The translations under genes and the position numbers were made by a program. Positions 1-10,914 of a DNA stretch of 64,000 nt are shown here, in pieces. The notes under the pieces are model-generated. The model had not been told where the DNA came from and made no database searches. It saw nothing but the letters and a program-made list of their open reading frames with translations. This DNA comes from Sycobia sp. Sy_11 (taxonomy: Eukaryota > Arthropoda > Insecta > Hymenoptera > Epichrysomallidae). Each line of letters starts with the position of its first letter. Within the stretch, counting starts at the first letter, position 1. Where the stretch lies: positions 62,001-126,000 of the forward strand of contig JACCIC010000342.1 in NCBI GenBank assembly GCA_018907035.1, written 5' to 3'.

Positions 1-1627
1 CAACAACTTAAAGCCTGCTTCAAGGTATTGGCTTCCTTGAAGTACGCCATGATACTTGTCATGGACATACTTTCGTCGATAAAAATGACCATCAATTTTG
101 CAGACGCTACGTGGCACACGGCTAATAAAATCATCAGGCATTTCGTCACACAACATCGTGACTCACCAGAAGCTATCACGGCTATCGCAGCCGTCAAGGG
201 GGTAGTCTAACTAAAGGACGCAGACAAAAAAGAACTGGACCGAGTGCTACGGCACCTAATACCGGTAAATACCGGAACGCTGAAACTGGCGCGCATGCAG
301 CCCCATTACATTCACACCCAGTGGCACCCAGGGGCACCGTCCCATCAAACAGCGTCTCCGACGAATACCGGATAAACTCCTTCAGCAGGCTCATGTGGAA
401 ATTGACCGACTGCTCGAGGAGGGTATCATAGAGCCGTCAGAAAGCTCGTGTAGCAGCTGCCCGGTAATCGTCCCTAAAAAGGACGGAAAAATAAGGTTTT
501 GCATTGACTACCGGGCAGTCAACGCTATCACTAAAAAGGACGCATACCCTCTTCCGTATATGGATGTCCTGCTGGACAATTTACGTGACGCGCGGTACCT
601 GACTAAAATAGATCTCAGTCAGGCTTACCATCAGATACCGCTTGAGAAGAGCAACAAAGAGGTCACCGCCTTTGCGGTCCCGCAGAAAGGCTTCTTCCAA
701 TATACGAGACTACCTTAAAGGCTATCGAACGCCCCAGCCAACTTCCAGCGAGGTATGGACCTTGTTTCCGGGCCAGCGTGGCAACTGAACGTCTTCGTTT
801 ATATGGACGATATTATCGTCGCTTCGAGGACCTTCGAACAGCACCTTCGCGAGATGAAAGCGGTACTCACCCGCTTAAACGAGATTGGCTTACAAATAAA
901 AAGGGAGAAATCCGAGTTTTGCTGCCCGGAGGTCAAGTACTTGGGTCACATCGTAGATGCGGATGGTCTGCACACTGACCTCGACAAAATTCGCCCGGTG
1001 AGCGAATATCCAAGGCCTACCAACCTGAGACAATTGAGGGCCTTTCTAGGCATGGTCGGGTGGTACGCTAGGTTCATAAAGAACTTAGCGGAAATCAAGC
1101 TGCCCCTCACTAAACTATTGAAGAAAAATATCCAGTGGTACTGGGGATCAGCGCAACAGGAAGCTTTCGATAAGCTCAGAATCCTGTTGACGCAAGCGCC
1201 TGTGCTAGCGCGCCCCGTGCAGAATAAACCCTACGTCTTGCAAACTGATGCGAGCAATTACGTCTTAGGCGCAGTGCTAAGCCAAGAACATCACGGCGAA
1301 GAGCACCTAATTGCGTACGCAAACAGGATATTGACGCCAGCTGAGGTGAATTACACCGTCACCGAAAAGGAGTGCTTAGCCGTCCTGTGGGCAGTAGAAA
1401 AATTCCGCGGGTACCTACTCGGTGAGAAGTTCGCTGTGATAACGGACCACAGCAGCTTCAAGTGGTTGCACACATTAAAGGACCCCACAGGACGCCTAGC
1501 TAGGTGGGCAACAGCACTCCAAGCTTACAACATGGAAATCGTGCACAGAAAGGAAGCACTTCATCACGTGCCAGAAGCCCTATCAAGGCCGCATAACACA
1601 CCGAGGCCTCTACGGCAACGCTCACCA
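1..1627 (+). pseudogene. pol: gypsy pol: protease C-terminus, reverse transcriptase, RNase H
   Basis: Frame 1 from base 1 gives a retroviral-protease ending (ILVMDIL, in place of the usual ILGMDFL). It stops at 208-210, reads on to about 320, then must shift to frame 2 to enter the reverse transcriptase. The RT core shows EGIIEPS, KKDGKIRFCIDYRAVN, TKIDLSQAYHQIPL and the catalytic YMDD box (about 805). RNase H follows with QTDASNYVLGAVL, TVTEKECLAVLWAVEKFRGY and VITDHSSFKWL, and ends with the usual PEALSR. A single in-frame TAA at 716-718 splits RT just after TRLP; the frame before and after it is the same. After about 1600 the reading frame changes into the integrase linker. The apparent start near 395 is a GTG inside the domain, not a real start. 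Confidence 0.88.
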
Positions 1628-3017
1628 CCCTTGAAATGGACGATTGGTACCGGCAAAAAAGTGCCGAAATCCAAAAACACCCGGAATTATATGCCGATTG
1701 ATCGATCAGGGATGGATGTTTGTATAGGCATAGGCCAAATGAAATTACAAAAGCGCTAGGCCACGACCAGAATGACTGGAAGCTCGTAGTACCCTCTAAC
1801 GACAGAGAGCGCGTGCTCCATGACACTCTGACCTCAGGGCACTTTGGAGTGGATAAAACCACTCACAAAGTCGGCCAGCAGTACTACTGATCAGGTATGA
1901 AAAGGGGCATACACAAACATATCAAGCACTGCCCTGAGTGTCAAATACACAAAGTGTCGCAGAGAGGACCCACAGGCTTGATGTCAAAACGAAACATCGA
2001 AGGTTTCTGGAGCAGTGTAGCCTCAGATATTATGGGCCCGTTCCCGACCAGCAAGGGACAACATATGTATCTCTTGGTGTTCCAAGATCTCTTCACCAAG
2101 TACATCGAGATACGCCCATTACACAAAGCAAATGACCAAGCAATCACACGGGCACTTGAAGAGCAGATCATCTTCAAGTGGGGTTGCCCGAAATACCTAA
2201 TTTCGGATAATGGTACCGAGTTGGCCAACAACTGGCTCAAGATCATACTCGCGGAGTTAGGTATTGTACACCAATTCATCGCGCCGTACCACGCACAGGC
2301 AAATCCTGTAGAAAGAGTCAACAGGGTTATCAAAACCATGATTGCGATTTTTATACAAAACGACCACAAGAACTGGGACATCCACCTCCCAGATTTTGCA
2401 TTTGCAGTAAACATAGCGGTGCACGCTAGCACCCAGACGTCACCGGCATTTTTAAATTTTGGCCGGAATCTCCGAGAAATGCCGGTTCAACGCTGCAGGT
2501 GCAAACATTAACACCACTGGAATGGCAAAATCGCATGAAAACATTGCCCGCTATCCACAATCTCGTAAGAAAACACCTGAGCGCCGCAAATCAAAAACAG
2601 GCCAAATACTATAACAAGGGTCGCCGAGCGGAGACATTTGAGGTAGACGACATGGTATGTCGTCGCAACCATGTTCTGTCGTCCGGTCCGAGCCAATTCT
2701 CAGCGAAATTGGCCCCAAAATTCGTAGCTCCCTGTAAAATTACAAAAAAGATATCCCCCGTCGTATTCGAGATCAAAGACATGAGTGACGGGAAAACGAC
2801 AAAGGCACATATATCAGACCTCAAGAGATATCATCAACCTAATAGCAGTAATTTATCCACAGGTACCAACAGCAAGCAGCAGCATGTACCGAGTAAACGG
2901 ACGAGGCAGAGGACTGGGTCGATCGGTAATGTCCGATCAGGCCAAGAGACATGGGGATGCACAAATTCCCCCATCCCTCGCGTACGATCCAGAAGAAATG
3001 TGGGGGCCAACTTCTAG
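1628..3017 (+). pseudogene. pol: gypsy integrase (H2C2 zinc domain, DDE core, C-terminal domain)
   Basis: Frame 1 carries the linker and the zinc-binding domain: HDTLTSGHFG, then CPECQIHK. The catalytic core has the DDE triad in SDIMGPFP, ISDNGTE and NPVERVNR. Two nonsense codons, TGA at 1699-1701 (after LYAD) and TGA at 1888-1890 (after GQQYY), sit where relatives carry tryptophan, so both look like TGG to TGA changes. A one-base slip near 2480 moves the frame to 0. There the C-terminal domain continues (QNRMKTLPAIHN, KQAKYYNKGRRAE, CRRNHVLSSGPSQFSAKLAP), and that frame ends at 3017. The protein would insert the cDNA copy into the chromosome; this copy cannot. Confidence 0.86.
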
Positions 3018-4459
3018 AAGCGTAACCGCACCAATGTAGCATATACGCAGAGGTTCCCCCAACCGCTTCAATACTACTCTCGATATGGGGAAAGTAAGCG
3101 AGGCCCTCGAAGAGTTCAAGAAATCGCGGCTGAATTTAATCCAGTTCAGCCCCGATACAACGCAGGAGATCGCCGAAGAGGAATCGACGATGGAAATTAT
3201 ACCAATAGCAGAAGCGTCATTCGCCCCCTTGCTATTATATACAAGTATACCAACCCTCCAAGACCCCGAAAATTCCACCCAACCCCAACCCCATACCGTT
3301 ACCGACATCAACCCACACCCCAATACAGAGAGCTTAGAGGAGTTAGCTCAAGATGAGTGCGACCGTCCGGAACGACGTAAAACTACCAACAACGCAGAGA
3401 GAAACACCTCCTGCGCCCGTCCTAACGACGTAAAACTACCAACAACGCAAAGAGTAACACCTTCTGCGACCGTCCACGAAGACGTAAAACTACGGCAAAC
3501 GCAAGATATGAAACCTCCTCAAGCGGCCTCATATAAAACGGGACCATTAGATCCGTCTCGTACCAAGGTCCGGGTACAAAAAGACTTTACCCCGCACGAC
3601 CAGATATGTTCGGTCAGTCCGTTACCGTATAGGCCAGGGCCAAGAATTTTCAAGCGACCACCTCCCCAAAAGACACACACACACCCAGAAGTGTGCAAAA
3701 AGTGGTATATGTGAGCACCCCGCAACATGGTGACGTGCGATTATATCGCGGAGACCGATGCGCAGTTATGTGGTCTGTCACGACACAGCAGTCGGAGATG
3801 CAACACCACCTAACCGCACACGATGCTCACGACACCACCGAGGGAAAATGCATCATTCCGTCGAAATACAAGAAGACGGCAGATGCTGATGTCGCAAAAT
3901 TCCCTCAAGCAGCCCCACCACAGGAAATAACACCCATATCGCGCCCTTATACCGTCACACCACCCCATAACCCCAAACATAGCAAGAGAGGGAACAGAAA
4001 ATTTAACCCGTTCACGATACCACCACAAGTAAATAAGAATACAGGAACAAGCCCAGTGACCAGCTTGAACAACTCAGCAGAAGAGGAAACCATTGAGACA
4101 ATTATCCCTGGAAACAAGACAAAACTCCCATGCTTGATGGACTCCCTTGTCGAATCACCCCCCAATTTTATACCGCTCATACGGCCCCACCCTTCAATCC
4201 CCACAACGCCACTTCTAGGTCTCGGAAGTCTGCGAAATAGGTCCTTCACGGGCCCAGCGGGAACTGAAGGCTCGGACCATGGCGAAGCATCAGCAACGCA
4301 CTGCTGGAATTGTGGTGAGAAAGGTCACCGCTACGACTGCCCACAGTCTAGATCCAGGAAATTTTGCTACAGGTGTGGCAGAGCTAACATAGACGTTCGC
4401 ACATGCACGTCCTGCGTACGACGGACGACCCCTGCTGTTCCATCTAGGGAGGGGGAGAA
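2785..4459 (+). pseudogene. Zinc-knuckle-containing third reading frame downstream of integrase
   Basis: A frame overlapping the end of integrase runs from about 2785 to 3714, with one stop at 3037-3039, then continues in frame 0 from about 3693 to the purine tract. It is rich in Pro, Thr, Ser and charged residues with no membrane segment. Near 4300-4420 it has two tandem Cys motifs. The first is CWNCGEKGHRYDC, a CCHC knuckle one residue short before the last Cys. The second is FCYRCGRANIDVRTC, with Ile at the His position. Such knuckles normally end Gag, upstream of Pol; here they lie 3-prime of integrase and directly before the purine tract. It may be a displaced gag-like ORF or a fused piece of another element. 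Repeated KLPTTQR-like blocks occur around 3375-3500. Confidence 0.6.
4446..4459 (+). promoter_or_regulatory. Polypurine tract and LTR start
   Basis: Fourteen consecutive purines (AGGGAGGGGGAGAA) are followed at 4460 by TGTTAGATG. A purine run directly before a TG dinucleotide is the expected plus-strand primer site and LTR boundary of an LTR retrotransposon. The matching 5-prime LTR is outside the window, so this is positional inference. Confidence 0.6.
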
Positions 4460-4639
4460 TGTTAGATGTGTAGAGAAGACGAGACGTGAACGAGGAAGTG
4501 ACGGGTCCGCAGCCAATGATGGAACAAGCCATCAGGCAAGCAGCAGCCACTGCGGAAGCTCAGCAACCACTGCTTATAATAATGCCGGGAGCGACAGTCT
4601 ATTTAAACAAATAGGTCGTCGGTCGCTGAGTTCCCACGC

Positions 4640-4860
4640 TGCTGCAGAACACACATATATAAATGGCACATACATAAATGACACCCAGCCCATGTGCATA
4701 GAATGGCGCGCGAACAGGAGTACATACACATAAATGGCGCGAACAGATGAAACTAAATATAAATGGCGCGCGAACAGGAGCACACACGTATTAAATGGCG
4801 CGCGAACAGGAGCACATACGTATAAAAGGCGCGAAAAATGGCGCGCAGTCAGGTTTATAC
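4640..4860 (+). promoter_or_regulatory. LTR promoter: short tandem repeats and a TATA box
   Basis: Four to five degenerate copies of a roughly 30-35 bp unit built around AATGGCGCGCGAACAGGAG occur at about 4703, 4732, 4761, 4794 and (partial) 4838. They are immediately followed by TATAAAAGG at 4821-4829. The arrangement (repeats, then TATA, inside a putative U3) resembles a retrotransposon promoter with enhancer-like repeats. Start-site evidence is absent. Confidence 0.5.
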
Positions 4861-5340
4861 CATATGAAATAGCGCCTATGGTGAGATGTAGCAACGCAGA
4901 AATTAAAGAAAAAGTAGCACCCCTAACGTTTCTTCCCCTACGGCCATTCCCATAATTCCCCCACCATGTCCCAAGAGAGGAAACAGTACCCATATATCCC
5001 CACGGAAAATATATATGGAGTAAGCGCGGATCGTGTTAAAGGATGACCTAGAAAATTGAAAGAGAAAAAGATATTAGAGCCAACCCCTCAGCCGAGATAC
5101 AGTGATGGCACAGCGTCGGTGGGTGAGGACGAAGGCAATAGCACCAGTTAGAAGAGCGCACAATGGCTCCCATAGTAACTAGGCTACTTGCTCGCCTCAA
5201 CAACGCCTTACCAACCCCCAATAAGTGGAACGTCACTAACGACGACAATTTTTTTCCAGCGAACATGCGACAAGCAGAAGAAGAAGAAGTAAATCGCAAG
5301 AACGAAAGTGAAATGCTTGCGGAAACAACGCAGAAGCGAG

Positions 5341-6170
5341 CGTTAGAAATCTGATTATGTAGTTAGGATAGGATTTATATTAATAATAGTTATAGTTTTT
5401 TTTCTCTTCACGTAATAATGATTTACATTTTTCTAGGATAAGTCGCGTTAGCAATAGGTTAGAATAGGGCTTAGTTTATAATTCGATGTAGGGAAGTAGT
5501 AATAGGAAAATAAATAGAATTATATCGAGTCACGGCGAGCAACCGACGACCAAGCTCCACACCAGCAGGTGCAATCTTATTTTTCATTTTTTGTTATTCT
5601 AGATTACTTTTCTTTTGTTTCTCCTTTATACCCGAGCGAAAGATAAACCAATGGTCGTCGTGCTTACCCAAATCGTGTATAATCCCCTACCGTGTTTTCG
5701 TCAAAGAATATACAATCCCCTACCGTATTTAGTCAATTATGTATTATTTCCCACAGTGTTCCCCGAAGTATACATGCAACATTTGCGTCTCGCGCACCGC
5801 CACCCTTCAAACTCCTTCGCGACCACGCGTCCACCTGCGGTTTGGGAGGGGGAGTTTGTAACCGCCCGAACGGCGGTGGTAGGTTAGAGCGCTCGTGTGA
5901 AACCGCGAGTGTTCTTGTGAGTTCGCGAAACGATACGCGCGAGCCACGAGGGTACTGGAAGCGCAACTGTACGTATGAAGTTCGGAATGAACTTCACTTG
6001 CACTTTCTCTTTCGTCCCCAGAAGTTATATTGTTCGACGCACCTTCTATCCGTCTGGCCTGGAACTACCGTTTCCACGTTTTTCGTTTCGTTCGTTTCAA
6101 ACCACATAGTTCAGGTCGCCATTGTAGCTTCCTTCGTGGTGACGAGTTACAAGTTTGCCTTGTATGTGTA
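5341..6170. other. Non-coding stretch between the gypsy coding part and a mariner
   Basis: Probably the rest of the gypsy LTR and its neighbour. It contains AATAAA near 5509, a T-rich stretch, and at 5844-5853 a second purine run (GGGAGGGGGA) followed by TGTAACC at 5857, which resembles another LTR boundary. The 171-codon open frame at 5692-6207 has no recognisable domain and runs into mariner remnants, so I do not call it a gene. Confidence 0.5.
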
Positions 6171-7347
6171 TTTTATGCGGTATAATATTGTAATGCCATC
6201 TCTATAGACTCATTCGTCAAGCTCCTCAAAATACCCATTTACAGCTTCGATTACTTCTTCATTGTTCGCAAATCTCTTACCGCCAAGCCATTTTTTGAGA
6301 TTAGAAAACAGATAATAGTCACTCGGGGCTAGGTCTGGAGAGTAGGGAGGGTGCGTCATCAACTCAAACTTCAGATCGTTGATTTTAGCCATCGCAACGA
6401 TTGACGTGTGCGCTGGTGCGTTACCGTGATTAAACAAGATTTTTCCTTCGCCACATGAGGTCATTTAATTTTGATTTCGTGGATCAAACGTTGCAATAAG
6501 TCTGCGTATTATTGACCAGTGATGGCTTTACACTTTTCAAGGTAATCAGTGTATATAATAGCTCTTGCATCCCTAAAAACAGTAGCCATAACCTTGTTCG
6601 CCGAATAAATAGTTTTTGCCTTCTTTGGAATTAGTTCCCCTGGTCCAATCCACTGTTTAGACTGTTGTTTGGTTTCAGGAGTGTAGTGGTGGACCCAAGT
6701 TTCGTCAACGGTTACGAATGGACGCAAAAATTTGCTTAGATTACGCTTATACAACGCCAAATTGGCGGTAGAAATGTTCTTTTGAATCAATTTTTGGTCG
6801 ACTGTTAGCAAACGCGGCACCCATCTTGCACAGACCTTTTCCATATACAAATGTTGGTGCAAAATATTTTGTACATGTTCATAAGACATGTTACAGGTCT
6901 CAGGTATCTCACGCACTTTTAATCTGCGGTCTTTCAGCAGGATTTTCTCGAGCATATCTGGAGTTGTGACCTCAATGGGGCGTCCTGAGCGAGGTTCATC
7001 AGAGGTGCTCACACGACCCTTTTTAAACTCGGAAACCCACTGCTTAACGGTTGAATATGATGGGAGGATGTCCCCCCAGTATTAATTCCATCTCTTCTTT
7101 AATTTCCTTCGGCGTGAACCCCTTTAAATAAAAGTATTTGATGACAGCACGATTTTGCAGCTTTTCCATTTTTACGAAAAACACAGAGGCGTCTTGTTCA
7201 GCGTGATCTCAAACCTAAACTAACATGACGATCGGACTGAAACTATAGCTACAAGCTATCTAAAGATGGTATAATAGGACGCCACTTCAAGGTAGGCCTA
7301 GTAGCGCTATCTCTTGGTCAGATCGGAAACTTATGAATCCACCCTCG
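6170..7347 (-). mobile_element. Degraded mariner transposon with pseudogenised transposase
   Basis: Read on the minus strand, one end is CGAGGGTGGATT at 7347 followed by TA at 7348-7349. A mariner transposase starts with MEKLQNRAVIKYF at 7169. The frame breaks near 7075, continues with SDEPRSGRPIEVTTPDM, YEHVQNILHQHLYME and the first catalytic region TVDETWVHHY, hits a stop at 6509-6511, and resumes to PYSPDLAPSDYYLF. The second catalytic box reads NHGNAPAHT, so the expected Asp is Gly. The 3-prime end dissolves after about 6180 and no second inverted repeat is visible. It is the same family as the copy at 59549-60815. Dead. Confidence 0.88.
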
Positions 7348-8290
7348 TATGTGTTAGGGGGAAAATTGGAGGGAAAAATAAAAGAAAACAAAGACGATAG
7401 AAATAGAAGTATATTGTAATAAGGAAGATAATATAGTAAAATTTCGAATTATTATAAAAGTAAATCTGTGGTCTGTAGTTTGGAATATTTTCTTACTAAA
7501 TTATGATTTAAAAAAAAAGTTCTCTTGTGAATCCGTAACAAATAGATTATTATTCAGTCAGATTATTATTATCTTGGAAAATAATTTGGAGTTTAGAAAA
7601 ACTGTGCTACTATTGCTTCAAATATCTTCTTTGACAAAAACGTTGCTACCATTGTCTTAAAGTACATTCTTTGACAATATTACTAAGGAGAGTTTATATT
7701 ATTTTCAATTCACTCCTTTCAACGTTGGCTTTCAAGTTTTCTGAGTCGATATCTAAGTTTGGTGCATTTTTCTGATATTATTATATAATTTTTTTTCTGA
7801 TATATTATACATTAATTTCAAATCCGATGTAAAGTAGCTTATTCGATTTTATTTAATATATTTACTTCACATATTTATTTAATTTTATATTTATTTGATT
7901 TTAATATATTTACTTAATCATTTTAATTTTACTGATTGTTTTTTAGATTTTCCCTAGAAAACTCCTGAGCCTATTGTAACTCTTACGAGTGAAACAGTCC
8001 TTGATTTTTTTAGTCACTCCTGGGCTGGACATTCATTTCGTAATTATTGTATTCATATTTCTTTGTTGTTTTTTTGAAGATCAATATATTTTTTTTATTA
8101 TATATTGTGACGAGTGTCACAAGGTGCCCGCGTCGACTTGTCCAGAGAGAGAAGACGACGCGCGCGCCATCCCACGAAGAGGAAAACCTTAGCGCGCTCG
8201 CGCCTTTTGCTGGACACTGTCACCCTTCCCCTTATCTCCCCGCTCCACGAGCCACGCATAGCCGTCTGTTGATGGGACGGCGAGGTTAGG
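7348..8290. other. AT-rich spacer; nothing coding seen
   Basis: AT-rich sequence with no supported gene. Bases 7940-8070 match a second copy at 17820-17950 (see the repeat entry). A GC-rich island at 8110-8290 starts TGTGACGAGTGTCACAAG and may be the edge of another element; I cannot name it. Confidence 0.4.
7940..8070 (+). repeat. Dispersed repeat, copy 1 (second copy at 17820-17950)
   Basis: Shared blocks in the same order include GAGCCTATT, TTAGTCACTCCTGGGCTG, ATTCATT and ATATTTCTTTGTT, in direct orientation about 9.9 kb apart. The copies are diverged but clearly related. I do not recognise the family. Confidence 0.6.
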
Positions 8291-8339
8291 TCCTAATCTA
8301 TGCCACTGTACGGACTGAGTGCCGAGACGCACTCACGCA

Positions 8340-8640
8340 ATACACACATTATTATAATAAATAAGAAAGTGAAGTAATGATAAAATAAAGTATGAAAAAG
8401 ACAAAGTGAATGTAAAGTTAAAATGATAAAAGAAAGCGAAGTAAAGATAAAATAATGAATGAGAAAGACAAAGTGAAGAAAAATAAAATAAATAAGAAAG
8501 ACAAAGTGAAAAAAATTAATTGAATAAGAAAGACAAAGTGAAGAGAAATAAATAATAACGGATAAGTGAAGTGATGATAGAGTGAATAATAAGATAAAGT
8601 GAACAATGAACGAGAAAAAAAAGGTATCTGTAAATAATTG
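8340..8640. repeat. Degenerate purine-rich tandem repeat
   Basis: About a dozen irregular copies of a 20-30 bp unit containing AAGACAAAGTGAA or GATAAAGTGAA. Its minus-strand reading frames are low-complexity Phe/Leu/Ser translations and are not genes. Confidence 0.6.
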
Positions 8641-9046
8641 CAACAGTATACTAGTTAAAGTTAGTCAAGTTAATGTAGCATCAATGAGTAATAACAAAAT
8701 TATTAATAATGAAGTTATCCGGGCGAAAAATGATAAAGTAACCATAAATAATTTGATAATAATATATACATACAAATAGTGCATCTAAAAGAAATTATAA
8801 TAAGTAGTAATGTAAATACAAATACAACCAGTATATCTGAAATAATAACCATAAATAATAATCAAAATTTTTGTAAGTCAAGGCAATGAATCTGAAATGG
8901 CGACCACAACAAAATTTAAATAAAATACTAAATACAAATAGTCAATTTAAAACAATTTTGAAAAAAGAAGTCAATGATTAAATTAGCTAAGTGAACCTAA
9001 AACAATTATACCAAATAAGAGTGATAAAATTGCAAACCGAGATAGA
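8641..9046. other. AT-rich spacer
   Basis: Strongly A-rich sequence. No frame, structure or repeat that I can support. Confidence 0.4.
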
Positions 9047-9122
9047 AAAAAAATTAATAAATATTTTTTATTGGTCTTACAGTCCAATCAATTCAATCCA
9101 AAAATAAAATAAAAATAAAAAC

Positions 9123-9153
<31 letters not shown>

Positions 9154-9377
9154 TAAAAAAAAATAAAAAAAAAATAAATAAATAAAATAAAAATAAAATA
9201 AAAATTAAAAATAAAAATTAAATTAAAAATTAAATTAAAATTATAATGACAGTCAGACTGTCCTTGTTTACATTCACCCCCGTAGACTAATCTGAAAATA
9301 AAATATTAGCTGAAAAAATTCTTTGTTAGTAAAGTGCAGTCTGACTGTCCCCAACACCCTTACCTAATTGAAGACTT

Positions 9378-9417
9378 GTCCAACGTTTCGAGCTCGCTAC
9401 GGCTCCTCATCAGGGAC
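9378..9417 (-). ncRNA. Hammerhead-like ribozyme motif, left arm of first Penelope pair
   Basis: On the minus strand GTCC is followed by CTGATGA, a GAGC...GCTC helix, GAAAC, GTT and GGAC. CTGANGA plus GAAA are the invariant hammerhead core strings, and GTCC/GGAC could form helix I. Penelope-like elements are known to carry minimal hammerheads in their terminal repeats. An extra G before helix II and the lack of a loop in helix III make activity uncertain. Confidence 0.45.
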
Positions 9418-9523
9418 TAATCTAAACCTTATATTCTAATCCATATATACCCATCCCCACCACCAAATTTAGTAAATTAAATATAAATTTCCCTTTACAC
9501 AAATTGTCCAAAACCAATCAATT

Positions 9524-10061
9524 TTATAAGGCATGATAAACACTGTCCAATCTACCAGACTCTAACATTAAATTCACATTATTTCGATTCCTGGAAATGT
9601 GAATACTTTCAAGACTCTCCCGTTTATACTTATTATTAATACCATGTTCCAAAATATCCACATTCACAAAATCAAAAGAATGTAAAAACTTTAAACAATG
9701 CTCTTTTAAACCAGAAGTAATATGTGAGCTACGTAAAGTATATTTATGCTCATAAATTCTCTTTCTTAAATATCTACCTGTTTGTCCAATATAGTATTTA
9801 TCACAATCCATGAAATTAATCTTGTAAACAACTCCTGATTTTAAGCATAAATCATCCTTATCTTTGCAATTATTAAACAATCTACTCAAATTATTGCTAT
9901 TTTTAAAGAAAATTTGAATGTTATATTTCCGAAAATTTCTTTTTATTATTTCAGATAATCCTCGAACATATGGTAAGACAATAATTTTGCCTCCGTTAAC
10001 ATCAATTCCTGCACTATGTCTATTTTCGATATTATAAATGTCAAACAATCTCTCACCAATT
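9524..10061 (-). pseudogene. Penelope-like protein C-terminus with GIY-YIG domain (minus arm)
   Basis: The minus frame codes for the RT-to-endonuclease linker (RLFDIYNIENRHSAGIDV, VLPYVRGLSEIIKRNFRKY) and then a GIY-YIG nuclease: VVYKINFMDCDKYYIGQTGR, KRIYEHKYTLRSSHI. Penelope-like elements pair a reverse transcriptase with this nuclease, which nicks the target DNA. Only the C-terminal part is present; the RT catalytic core is absent. The frame upstream of 10061 runs into the opposite-strand copy and is not homologous. The protein end near 9530 corresponds to LDSVYHAL. Confidence 0.75.
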
Positions 10062-10910
10062 AAACTTAATTGGTACAGAAAGCCTACTTGGTCAGGTAGG
10101 TTTTTGGATTTTAATTCACACCACCAATTCGGAAACAAAATTGGAGCATTGAAAGGTGTCATTGACAGAGCAATTAAATTGTCACATAAAGATTTTAGAC
10201 AAAATAATTTACAGATAGTAAGAGAGACTTTCATTAATAATGGCTATCCAATTCAATTTATTAATAGATTAATTGCTGAGAGATTGTTTGACATTTATAA
10301 TACCGAAAATAGGCATAGTGCAGGAATTGATGTTAACGGAGGCAAAATTATTGTCTTCCCATATGTTCGAGGATTATCTGAAAGAATAAAAAGAAATTTT
10401 CGGAAATATAACATTCAAATTTTCTTTAAAAATAGCAATAATTTGAGTAGATTGTTTAATAATTGCAAAGATAAGGATGATTTATGCTTAAAATCAGGAG
10501 TTGCTTACAAGATTAATTGCATGGATTGTGCTAAATACTATATTAGACAAACAGGTAGATATTTAAGAAAGAGAATTTATGAGCATAAATATACTTTACG
10601 TAGCTCACATATTACTTCTGGTTTAAAAGAGCATTGTTTAAAGTTTTTACATTCTTTTGATTTTGTGAATGTGGATATTTTGGAACATGGTATTAATAAT
10701 AAGTATAAACGGGAGAGTCTTGAAAGTATTCACATTTCCAGGAATCGAAATAATGTGAATTTAATGTTAGAGTCTGGTAGATTGAACAGTGTTTATCATT
10801 CCTTATTAAATTATTGGTTTTGGACAATTTGTGTAGAGGGGGAATTTATATTTAATTTACTAAATTTGGTGGTGGGGATGGGTATATATAGATTAGAATA
10901 TAAGGTTTAG
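10038..10910 (+). pseudogene. Penelope-like protein C-terminus with GIY-YIG domain (plus arm)
   Basis: An open frame of about 290 codons, longer at its N-terminus than the minus copy. It includes the conserved stretch KPTWSGRFLDFNSHHQFGNK and GVIDRAIKLSHKDF, typical of the region after the RT palm/thumb, then PYVRGLSERIKRNFRK and a GIY-YIG domain. The motif reads KYYIRQTGR, so the second Gly of YIG is Arg, predicting loss of nuclease function. No initiation context belongs to this fragment, because the RT part is truncated. About 20 extra residues follow the usual SVYHSLLNYW ending. Confidence 0.75.
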
Positions 10911-10914
10911 ATTA

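Larger units (their letters stand above)
1..5850 (+). mobile_element. Ty3/gypsy-type LTR retrotransposon, 5-prime truncated by the window edge, degraded
   Basis: Reading left to right the sequence encodes the end of an aspartic protease, a reverse transcriptase, RNase H, an H2C2/DDE integrase and a third frame with two zinc-knuckle-like motifs. A 14-purine tract follows at 4446-4459 and then a sequence starting TGTTAG that behaves like an LTR (TATA box at 4821, short tandem repeats upstream of it, AATAAA near 5509). The PR-RT-RH-IN order is diagnostic of the Ty3/gypsy order. The coding part has several nonsense codons and frame breaks, so it is dead. The left end and the other LTR lie outside the window, so the LTR cannot be confirmed by pairing. 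The right limit is uncertain: a second purine tract at 5844 followed by TGTAAC could belong to another element. Confidence 0.85.

Noticed and set aside
1500..1862. Minus-strand frame of 120 codons opposite the gypsy RNase H-integrase linker
   Set aside because: Shadow of a well-identified plus-strand coding region.
5692..6207. 171-codon open frame
   Set aside because: No domain or credible initiation context; it spans LTR-like sequence and the eroded end of a mariner.
8293..8643. Phe/Leu-rich minus-strand frame resembling a membrane protein
   Set aside because: It lies entirely in a degenerate purine-rich tandem repeat; the hydrophobicity is compositional.
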